From Candidatus Aenigmatarchaeota archaeon (lineage in GTDB: Archaea > Aenigmatarchaeota > Aenigmatarchaeia > QMZP01), in NCBI GenBank assembly GCA_016202725.1, contig JACQOD010000009.1, forward strand, positions 1 to 5,018: a stretch of DNA of 5,018 nt. Direction: 5' to 3'. Below, in pieces: positions 1 through 5,018 of the stretch (position 1 is the first letter of the stretch; the number at the start of each line of letters is the position of its first letter). Position numbers and translations under genes: made by a program. The notes below the pieces were generated by a model. That model had not been told where the DNA came from, did no database searches, and saw only the letters and a program-made list of their open reading frames with translations.

Positions 1-217
1 TAATGAGAGAGATCTTTCGTCGAACCTGCCCAACAATGAAGCTCGTGATAAAATAGACCGCTATAAAGAAATACAACGACAGGAGCAAAAGAAGTCCGAT
101 TTGTGTGTTGCCAGCTTCTGGATTTGTGGAGCCAAAGATGAGTGTTATCAAACCAACAACGATGCTAATTGAAATTCCGAGGACGTCGATCTTAGAGCGC
201 GGGGGTTTCTCATCCAT
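1..217 (-). CDS. Small two-helix membrane protein, 5' part only (C-terminus beyond left edge)
   Basis: An open frame starts at ATG 217-215 and continues for 72 codons without a stop to the window edge, so the C-terminus is missing. The family is not recognised. A short charged N-terminus (MDEKPPRSK) is followed by a hydrophobic segment at about residues 11-30, a polar loop (STNPEAGNTQ, 30-39), a second hydrophobic segment at about 40-63 rich in Leu/Phe/Tyr, then QVRRK. Positive charges flank both outer ends, so the positive-inside rule predicts a hairpin with both ends in the cytoplasm. The start lies 5 bases after the thioredoxin reductase stop, so co-transcription is likely; no strong ribosome binding site is seen (a GGAAGG sits about 15 bases upstream). 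GC content is about 44 % by hand count and third-position GC about 51 %, clearly below the neighbours. The coding call is well supported; the function is unknown. Confidence 0.72.
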   Translation of the reverse strand, partial: MDEKPPRSKIDVLGISISIVVGLITLIFGSTNPEAGNTQIGLLLLLSLYFFIAVYFITSFIVGQVRRKISLI

Positions 218-222
218 ACTGC

Positions 223-1173
223 TCAATAGCTTCCTTCCGCCTTGGCGCGCTCGATGTGCCGCTCGGCCTCCAGGGCAGCCATGCACCCCGCTCCTGCCGA
301 GATGACAGCCTGCCGGTAGTGCGGGTCCATCGCGTCCCCCGCGGCGAACACTCCCGGGAGGGAGGTTGTTACCCCCTGGACCTGGATATACCCTTGCGGG
401 TCAAGCTGCACGCCAGAGCCCGCAAGCCAGCGAGTGTTGGGGTCGTGCCCGATGGCGAGGAAGAACCCCCCGCAGGGGATGGCGCGCTCCTTCCCTGAGG
501 CATCCCGCACGCGGACGCCTTGCACGAATTTGTCACCCAGGACCTCCAGCACCTGGGCGCTCCACACCACCTCGATCTTGTCCTTCATCCCCAGGACGCG
601 GTCCTGCATGATCTTGCTCGCCTTGAATGCATCCCTGCGATGGACGATGATCACCTTGGTGGCGAACTTCGTGAGCGTGAGCGACTCCTCCATGGCGGAG
701 TCCCCCCCGCCCGCCACGACCACGACCTTGCCCTTGAAAAACGGGGCGTCGCAAGGCGCGCATGTAGAGACGCCTTTCCCCCAGAACTCCTTCTCCCCGG
801 GAATCCCCAGGGTCCTCGCCTTGGCCCCCGTGGCCAAGATCACGGTCCGGGCGCGGTAGGCTGTCCCGCCAGCAGCGACTTCATAGGCGCCTTTCTTCCC
901 CTGCAGGCTTTCGGCGTCCTCCCCGACATACTCCGCCCCGAAGCGCTCGGCCTGCTCCTTGCATTTCTGGATAAGCTCAGGTCCCTGGATGCCTTCAGGG
1001 AAGCCGGGGTAGTTCTCCACCAGGGTCGTGGAGGAGAGCTGGTCCATGCCCGTGCCTGCCAGGATCAGGGGCCGCATCTTTGCCCGGGCCGTGTACAGGG
1101 CGGCAGTATGCGCGGCGATGCCCCCGCCGACAATCAGGACGTCCCGCACCGGTGCGGGCTTCGCGCGAGCCAT
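223..1173 (-). CDS. trxB: Thioredoxin reductase (NADPH), plant/fungal NTR-like, low-molecular-weight type
   Basis: This cytosolic flavoenzyme passes electrons from NADPH through FAD and a redox disulfide to thioredoxin. At 316 residues it is full length for the low-Mr class. Visible motifs in order: FAD dinucleotide fold VGGGIAAHTAA (15-25); VENYPGFPEGI (52-62); ATGA (114-117); redox pair C138-A-P-C141 followed by the acid D142; NADP fold GGGDSAMEE (155-163); HRRD (178-181), whose arginines bind the NADPH 2'-phosphate in this family; SKIMQDR (186-192); AIGHDPNT (240-247); FAD-closing GD (279-280) and RQA (287-289). The AAHTAA, GGGDSAMEE and SKIMQ wording resembles plant and fungal NTRs more than E. 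coli TrxB. Oddities: the usual GGQL loop reads MDQL (43-46), and CDG after the redox pair reads CDAP. The start at 1173 sits at the expected transcription start, so the mRNA is probably leaderless; two upstream ATGs (1180, 1183) are out of frame. A small membrane protein gene follows after 5 bases. Confidence 0.96.
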   Translation of the reverse strand: MARAKPAPVRDVLIVGGGIAAHTAALYTARAKMRPLILAGTGMDQLSSTTLVENYPGFPEGIQGPELIQKCKEQAERFGAEYVGEDAESLQGKKGAYEVAAGGTAYRARTVILATGAKARTLGIPGEKEFWGKGVSTCAPCDAPFFKGKVVVVAGGGDSAMEESLTLTKFATKVIIVHRRDAFKASKIMQDRVLGMKDKIEVVWSAQVLEVLGDKFVQGVRVRDASGKERAIPCGGFFLAIGHDPNTRWLAGSGVQLDPQGYIQVQGVTTSLPGVFAAGDAMDPHYRQAVISAGAGCMAALEAERHIERAKAEGSY

Positions 1174-1193
1174 ATACCATCATGGGGACGGGG

Positions 1194-1201
1194 ATATAAA
1201 T
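1194..1201 (-). promoter_or_regulatory. Archaeal TATA box for the thioredoxin reductase gene
   Basis: Read on the minus strand this is ATTTATAT, close to the archaeal TATA consensus TTTAWATA, in GC-rich surroundings. Its centre is about 24-25 bases upstream of the ATG at 1173, the usual distance from TATA box to transcription start in archaea. Transcription should therefore begin at or next to the start codon, giving a leaderless mRNA, consistent with the lack of any Shine-Dalgarno sequence. No clear BRE purine tract is seen upstream. Confidence 0.72.
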
Positions 1202-1284
1202 CCGGATTCTTTGGGCGCCGAGGAGGAGCGTGCGTGCCTTGAGCCCCGTTCTTCGATGCCCATAGACAGTTGGCATGTGGGCGC

Positions 1285-1298
1285 CCCCGGTCCCCGGT
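1285..1298. repeat. Tandem heptamer CCCCGGT x2 upstream of the surface-protein promoter
   Basis: The heptamer CCCCGGT occurs twice head to tail, ending 14 bases upstream of the ATTTAAAT box of the large gene. This is a common place for archaeal activator or BRE-adjacent sites, but in GC-rich DNA a seven-base tandem copy can arise by chance. The rest of the divergent intergenic region (1174-1352) holds only the two TATA-like boxes and no gene. Confidence 0.25.
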
Positions 1299-1312
1299 CG
1301 GTGGAATGCTGC

Positions 1313-1320
1313 ATTTAAAT
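1313..1320 (+). promoter_or_regulatory. Archaeal TATA box for the large surface-protein gene
   Basis: ATTTAAAT stands out in GC-rich sequence, with its centre about 36 bases upstream of the ATG at 1353. Transcription would start near 1342, leaving a leader of roughly 10 bases. A GGTGG at 1341-1345 is at best a weak ribosome binding site. The nine bases GCATTTAAA (1311-1319) recur exactly at 4931-4939, supporting a shared promoter type. Confidence 0.65.
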
Positions 1321-1352
1321 CCTGCTTTTAACGCTGAAACGGTGGCAGGGAT

Positions 1353-4300
1353 ATGCGGGCGATCGCGGCAATGCTCTGTATGGCGGTGGTCCTTTCCCTC
1401 GCGCCGCTCGCAGCAGCGGCGAACGGCTGCGGGAGGCCGGGAGACGTGGAATGCGGCTCCAGCCCGGTCAATAACTGCGATGTCACGAGGAACACTTCAT
1501 TCACGCCAGGGATCTACAGCCTCCCCGGCGGCATAGACATGTGTGCAAGCTACGTGCGTCTGCAGTGCAACGGGGCGGAACTGCGGGGAGCCGGAAGCGG
1601 TAGTGGGATCGGCATCAACTCCAGCACCCGGAACGTCACCATCGAGGGCTGCACCGTCTCCTTGTACAACAACGGCATCTACGTGGGGGGAAACTACAAC
1701 ACCGTTGCGAACAGCACCTCCAAGGACAACAAGGCGGACGGGATCTATCTGGTCGATTACAATGTCGCGAGGAACAATACCCTGCGTGCCAACGGGGGAG
1801 CTGGCATCGCCATTTATTTCGACAACGGGAACATCCTGGACTCCAACGTGGCGGAGGGGAACGCCATGGGTATCTACATCCACTGGGCAGGCGGCAATAC
1901 GCTCAGGAACAATGCGATGTCGGGGAACACGCATAACCTCGTGCTCGCGGACAGCCAGCTTGGCAACTCCATAGACACGTCCAACACGGTCAACGGCAGG
2001 CCGGTCTACGTGCTCCAGAACATCCGGAACCAGGTGTTCGACCGCTCCGCCAATCCGGGGATCCTCATCTGCAGCGACTGCGACAACATCACAGTGCGCG
2101 ACCTTTCGTTCACGGGGAACGACCCCGGCCTGTACCTCTCCTACGTGAGAAACTCCCTCATCGTCAACGTCACGGCCTCCTCCAACTGGGCCGATGGCAT
2201 CGTGCTCACCGGCGGCTCAGCAAACAATACGGTGATGGGCAGCGCGGCGTCCATGAACCGGTTCGCCGGCATCGCGGTGTATTATTCGTCCGTCAACAAT
2301 ACCATCGAGGGCAACGAGGTGGTGGGCAACACGGGCGGCATCAACGTCTACAAGGCCCAGCGGAACAGGGTCATCAACAACACCGTCCGCGGAGATAAGG
2401 GGTTTTATGGGGCGATCGTGCTGAGCGAATCCAGCCTGAGCATGGCCGTCAACAACACCGTGACCGGTTCATCCTATAATGGAATGTCCATCAGCGATTC
2501 CGCCTCCGCCACCGTGTCCGGAAACAACGTGAGCCTCAACGGCGGCCATGGCATCGTCCTTGGCGGATTCGGCGCAGACCAGAACAGCATCAACCACAAC
2601 ACCGTCAGCGCGAACGGCAAACACGGGATATACATAGCCTTTTCCTTCATGGAGGCCAACACGCTGCTCACCAACACGATCTGCGGGAACAACCGCGCCG
2701 GTTCGTACGTCGACCTGTACAACCAAGGCCAGACCAACGGCGGCAACAACACGTGCCAGACCTCCGTGGGATGGAGCGAGGCCGGGGAACCGGGCTGCAC
2801 GTACCTCTGCGCGTACCCCGGCCTGACGGTGGTCACCCGCGGTCTCCCTGCGGGGCTATTGGGAGAATTCTCACGCGTGCAGCTGGAGGCCCGCGGGGGC
2901 GTTCCTCCCTATCGCTGGTCTCTCGCGGGCGGGAGCCTGCCTGGCGGGGTAGTACTCCATCCGGATGGCGTCCTGAACGGGACTCCCACCGAATCGGGGA
3001 ACTTCTCCTTTGCCGCCAAGGTCGAGGACGCGAACGCCTCCCAGGCAAGCAAGCCGCTCGTGCTCACGATCTGGCTCTCCTACCCCCAGCCCCTCCTGCA
3101 CGTGGAGAAGTGGGGACCGACACCGGTTCCCGGGAGAACGCTCACCTACTACATCCTCGCCGAGAACCGGGGAAGCGAGCCGGCCTTGAGCCACATGGTC
3201 TTTGAGTCGCTCGAACCATGGTTCAGCTTCGTCTCCGCGGACCCCTCCCCCACCAACCTCACGGAGGGGGGCATTTTCTGGGAGCTTTCCCCGCTCCAGC
3301 CCGGGGGATCGCTCCTGCTGTCGTACACTGTCCAGTTGAACATCACCACGCCCAACGGCGCCACGGTCCGGGGGCCAGCCTGCCCGTATCCGTGGTTTCC
3401 CGTCCCCCCCAACACCCCTATCCCCCCGCCTCCTTCCCAGGTCGTCCTCCCGCTCAGCCAGTGCATCACGGAGCTGAGCGATTGCCTCCTGAAGATCCCC
3501 TTCACGTGCCTGCAGGCCTGCGTGAGCAGCCCGGAAGAATGCGCCCAATGCTACTCCAAGGAGGCCCTCGTCTGCTGGCTCGAGTACGAGGAGTGCCTGA
3601 ACGGCATCACCAGCCCCCAAATCCCGCTCCCCGAGCTGAGCTGCGATATTGACGAGGAGCCGGTGCGGACGCCCATCGACCCCAACGAGAAGGAGTCCAT
3701 GCAGGGGAGGTTCATCCGGCCCGGCCAGACCCTGACCTACCTCATCCATTTTGAGAACGTGGGAACCGTCGAGGCGCGGGACGTCTTCATCACCGACCAG
3801 CTCGATTCGCGGGCATTCAACACCTCCACTGTCCGGATCCTCAGCGGGAACGGGACCTTCAACCCGCAGACCGGCGTGCTCCGCTGGACCCTGGTGAACA
3901 TCAGCCTCCCCCCGAACGGCACCGGAACGGTCCTCTTTTCCGTCAAGCCGGTCTCGGGCCTCCCTTCCGGCAGCAACCTGAGCAATAACGCCTCCATCCA
4001 GTTCGAGGCGTTCCCGCCGGTCGTCACCAACAGCACCCTGCACACCATTGACGACGTGCCCCCCTCCTGCGCGGTGGACCCCCTCCCCAACGTCACGTAC
4101 GCGGAGAACTTCACGCTGTCGTGGGGAGGGACCGACCCGCTGGGCGAGATCGCCCTCTACGACATCTTCGTCGCCGAGGAGGGGTCGGGGTTCCGCCAGA
4201 TTATTGCGGGCAACTTCAGCCTGAACGCCACCTCGGGCACCTTTACCGGGACGCAGGGGAGGACCTATGCCTTCATCTGCATCGCGCAGGATACCGCCGG

Positions 4301-4706
4301 GAATGTGGAGCTGCAACCCCCTGTCCCGGAGGCCCGGATACGCGTGAACGGCCCCCCCGCCATCCTGTCCGCCCCGCCTCTGTTTTCCAGGCAGGGCGCG
4401 TGGTATGCGTACAACATTTTGGCAGTGGATGGGGAGAACGACACGCTCACGTACTCCCTCCCCACCTCCCCCAGCGGCATGCTCATCAATGCGAGCACCG
4501 GAGCCATCCTATGGCGCGTGAACGTGTCCTTCCCTCCGCCCCCCTCGTTCAATATCTCCCTTCCCGGAGGGGGATCGGGGGTCGTGACGCAACACCCCGT
4601 CGTCCAGGTTCCTGTGGAGGCCCAGGCCACGGACAGCGCGGGTCTTTTCGCTGTCCAGGCCTGGAACATCACCATAGGGCAGTCCGGACGGCTCGTCCCG
4701 TCCTGA
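1353..4706 (+). CDS. Secreted multidomain protein: NosD-like beta-helix plus Ig-like, DUF11-like, Cys-rich and fibronectin-like domains
   Basis: 1117 residues, exported and probably surface-associated or released; exact ligand unknown. Signal peptide 1-23 (hydrophobic core, cut near LAAAA-NG). Segment 24-75 holds six of the cysteines (26-72) and the LQCNGAELRGAG phrase that opens NosD-like helices. Residues ~75-445 form a right-handed parallel beta-helix with GIYI/GIVL-type strands and Asn ladders, including NGRPVYVL (214-221), typical of the NosD family. Then: He_PIG-like Ig domain (~488-574, GGVPPYRWSL, GTPTESGNFSF); DUF11-like domain (~579-672); Pro-rich linker (681-696); eight-Cys insert (704-748); adhesion-type domain with DPNEK (776-780), TLTYLIHFENVGT and VFITDQLD, resembling DUF7619; fibronectin/Ig-like domain (~903-998, FTLSWGGTD, DTAGNV); final cadherin/Ig-like domain (~1000-1117). 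I count about 33 N-X-S/T sequons, suggesting heavy N-glycosylation. No C-terminal membrane helix, sorting signal or PGF-CTERM-like tail is present. Alternative start: in-frame ATG at 1371, which would shorten the signal peptide. Confidence 0.93.
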   Translation: MRAIAAMLCMAVVLSLAPLAAAANGCGRPGDVECGSSPVNNCDVTRNTSFTPGIYSLPGGIDMCASYVRLQCNGAELRGAGSGSGIGINSSTRNVTIEGCTVSLYNNGIYVGGNYNTVANSTSKDNKADGIYLVDYNVARNNTLRANGGAGIAIYFDNGNILDSNVAEGNAMGIYIHWAGGNTLRNNAMSGNTHNLVLADSQLGNSIDTSNTVNGRPVYVLQNIRNQVFDRSANPGILICSDCDNITVRDLSFTGNDPGLYLSYVRNSLIVNVTASSNWADGIVLTGGSANNTVMGSAASMNRFAGIAVYYSSVNNTIEGNEVVGNTGGINVYKAQRNRVINNTVRGDKGFYGAIVLSESSLSMAVNNTVTGSSYNGMSISDSASATVSGNNVSLNGGHGIVLGGFGADQNSINHNTVSANGKHGIYIAFSFMEANTLLTNTICGNNRAGSYVDLYNQGQTNGGNNTCQTSVGWSEAGEPGCTYLCAYPGLTVVTRGLPAGLLGEFSRVQLEARGGVPPYRWSLAGGSLPGGVVLHPDGVLNGTPTESGNFSFAAKVEDANASQASKPLVLTIWLSYPQPLLHVEKWGPTPVPGRTLTYYILAENRGSEPALSHMVFESLEPWFSFVSADPSPTNLTEGGIFWELSPLQPGGSLLLSYTVQLNITTPNGATVRGPACPYPWFPVPPNTPIPPPPSQVVLPLSQCITELSDCLLKIPFTCLQACVSSPEECAQCYSKEALVCWLEYEECLNGITSPQIPLPELSCDIDEEPVRTPIDPNEKESMQGRFIRPGQTLTYLIHFENVGTVEARDVFITDQLDSRAFNTSTVRILSGNGTFNPQTGVLRWTLVNISLPPNGTGTVLFSVKPVSGLPSGSNLSNNASIQFEAFPPVVTNSTLHTIDDVPPSCAVDPLPNVTYAENFTLSWGGTDPLGEIALYDIFVAEEGSGFRQIIAGNFSLNATSGTFTGTQGRTYAFICIAQDTAGNVELQPPVPEARIRVNGPPAILSAPPLFSRQGAWYAYNILAVDGENDTLTYSLPTSPSGMLINASTGAILWRVNVSFPPPPSFNISLPGGGSGVVTQHPVVQVPVEAQATDSAGLFAVQAWNITIGQSGRLVPS
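1575..2690 (+). repeat. Beta-helix coil repeats (about 14 rungs) in the large secreted protein
   Basis: The encoded segment (residues ~75-446) repeats a coil of 21-25 residues. Marker strands begin at residues 108, 130, 151, 173, 195, then 236, 259, 282, 306, 329, 354, 377, 400 and 425 (GIYV, GIYL, GIAI, GIYI, NLVL, GILI, GLYL, GIVL, GIAV, GINV, AIVL, GMSI, GIVL, GIYI). NNT motifs recur between them as an asparagine ladder. The one wide gap (195 to 236) contains the NGRPVYVL element, dividing the helix into an N-terminal block of five and a C-terminal block of nine strands. Such helices in the NosD/PbH1 families bind or process polysaccharides or act as surface scaffolds; no catalytic residues can be assigned here. 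At DNA level the repeats are diverged, with only short shared runs such as AACAACACCGT. Confidence 0.85.
3462..3596 (+). other. Eight-cysteine helical insert inside the large secreted protein
   Basis: This part encodes residues 704-748, between the Pro-rich linker after the DUF11-like domain and the DPNEK domain. Cysteines lie at 704, 711, 719, 723, 730, 733, 741 and 748, giving gaps of 6-7-3-6-2-7-6. Nearly mirror-symmetric spacing, helix-compatible intervals on each side and a turn-like SSPEE between residues 725 and 729 fit an antiparallel helical hairpin with nested disulfides. It contains no N-glycosylation sequon, nor does the stretch from residue 664 to 822. Cys-rich stretches before DPN-type adhesion domains are familiar from environmental proteins, but I cannot name this module. 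Confidence 0.6.
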
Positions 4707-4932
4707 CGCGCCTGCATCACGGGCGATGCGGAAAGGCTGGATGCACGAAGGGCAACCTCGCGGGATGAGACGGCCCCCGCCCGCGCTGCGTACTCCCCTG
4801 GAAGAAGCGAGCAGGCCGGTCGCCAGGATGATGCGGCGGTCGCCCCTGCCCCCGGGAGCGTCTTCGGCCTGGCTGGTTTCGGTTTCCATGGGATCCCGAG
4901 AGAGCGAAGCCTTCCTCCCCGGGTTGTGGCGC
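4707..4932. other. Intergenic stretch with no convincing gene
   Basis: These 226 bases follow the stop of the large gene and precede the next TATA-like box. They are GC-rich and open in several frames, as expected by chance. A small hairpin (CTGCATC at 4712-4718 with GATGCGG at 4725-4731, one G-T pair, six-base loop) lies just after the stop but has no T-tract. A minus-strand frame from ATG 4889 is discussed as a finding. No tRNA, box C/D RNA or insertion sequence is recognised. Confidence 0.5.
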
Positions 4933-4940
4933 ATTTAAAA
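4933..4940 (+). promoter_or_regulatory. TATA-like box, probably for a plus-strand gene starting at 4969
   Basis: ATTTAAAA sits in GC-rich DNA. With its two upstream bases it shares GCATTTAAA exactly with the promoter of the large gene, and its distance to the next plus-strand ATG (36 bases from box start, against 40 for the large gene) is similar. The core is nearly palindromic, so minus-strand use cannot be excluded. Confidence 0.42.
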
Positions 4941-4968
4941 GCATGGTACGTGTTTAGGTACCCTCAAT

Positions 4969-5018
4969 ATGCCCGCTATGTATCGATTTCCCCGGCTGTG
5001 CGCCAACGCATGTCAAAA
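4969..5018 (+). CDS. Possible start of a new gene, cut by the right edge
   Basis: From ATG 4969 the frame stays open to the window end for 16 full codons, reading MPAMYRFPRLCANACQ; a second in-frame ATG is at 4978. The main support is position: it lies about 32 bases downstream of the centre of a TATA-like box, giving a leader of about 7 bases like that of the large gene. No ribosome binding site is visible. Sixteen codons are too few to judge coding bias or family, so this is a placeholder call. Confidence 0.25.
   Translation, partial: MPAMYRFPRLCANACQ

Noticed and set aside
520..1242. Long plus-strand frame antisense to thioredoxin reductase
   Set aside because: It lies opposite a gene with complete family motifs, has no recognisable domains and no promoter; it is a by-product of GC-rich codons.
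1257..1318. 20-codon plus-strand frame between the divergent genes
   Set aside because: It ends inside the TATA box of the large gene, has no promoter of its own and no coding features.
1419..1430. Lipobox at Cys26 (ANGC) making the large protein a lipoprotein
   Set aside because: Asn at position -2 and Ala at -3 fit the lipobox poorly, and the AAA-NG site suits ordinary signal peptidase I; Cys26 also belongs to a cluster of six cysteines likely to form disulfides.
2871..4316. 481-codon minus-strand frame inside the large gene
   Set aside because: The plus strand here encodes recognisable Ig-like, DUF11-like and DPNEK domains; the minus frame is Gly/Arg/Glu/Val-rich without motifs, a typical antisense shadow.
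4712..4731. Hairpin just after the large gene as a terminator
   Set aside because: The stem is only seven pairs with one G-T pair and no T-tract follows; archaeal termination normally relies on T-rich DNA.
4808..4835. Box C/D-like motif (GGATGATGC) suggesting a guide RNA
   Set aside because: The C box match is incomplete and no CTGA D box lies at a suitable distance.

Overview
The window looks archaeal. The two complete genes and a probable third are each preceded by an A/T-only box in otherwise GC-rich DNA (ATTTATAT, ATTTAAAT, ATTTAAAA) at the spacing expected of an archaeal TATA box. One gene appears leaderless and the others would have very short leaders, with no clear Shine-Dalgarno sequence. 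The large gene encodes a secreted, sequon-rich (N-X-S/T) mosaic protein of a kind common in archaeal and environmental genomes. The lineage cannot be fixed from this sequence; an uncultivated archaeon is my best guess.

Layout. Positions 1-217 (minus) hold the start of a small two-helix membrane protein that runs off the left edge. It begins 5 bases after the stop of a complete thioredoxin reductase gene (223-1173, minus), so the two probably form one transcript. A 179-base divergent intergenic region (1174-1352) carries one TATA-like box for each direction. Positions 1353-4706 (plus) encode a 1117-residue exported protein: signal peptide, NosD-like right-handed beta-helix, Ig-like domain, DUF11-like domain, an eight-cysteine insert, a second adhesion-type domain with a DPNEK motif, a fibronectin/Ig-like domain and a last cadherin/Ig-like domain. 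Positions 4707-4932 have no convincing gene. A third TATA-like box (4933-4940) precedes a possible new plus-strand gene starting at 4969 and cut off by the right edge.

How the genes fit together. The thioredoxin reductase is a cytosolic NADPH-dependent flavoenzyme of the plant/fungal NTR type that should keep a thioredoxin reduced. The large protein is extracellular and probably binds carbohydrate, a surface or another cell. They are divergently transcribed and nothing shows that they work together. The most unusual item is the eight-cysteine insert of the large protein: its cysteines are placed almost in mirror symmetry, as expected for a helical hairpin laced by four nested disulfides. I see no CRISPR array, mobile element, tRNA, rRNA or clear defence system.
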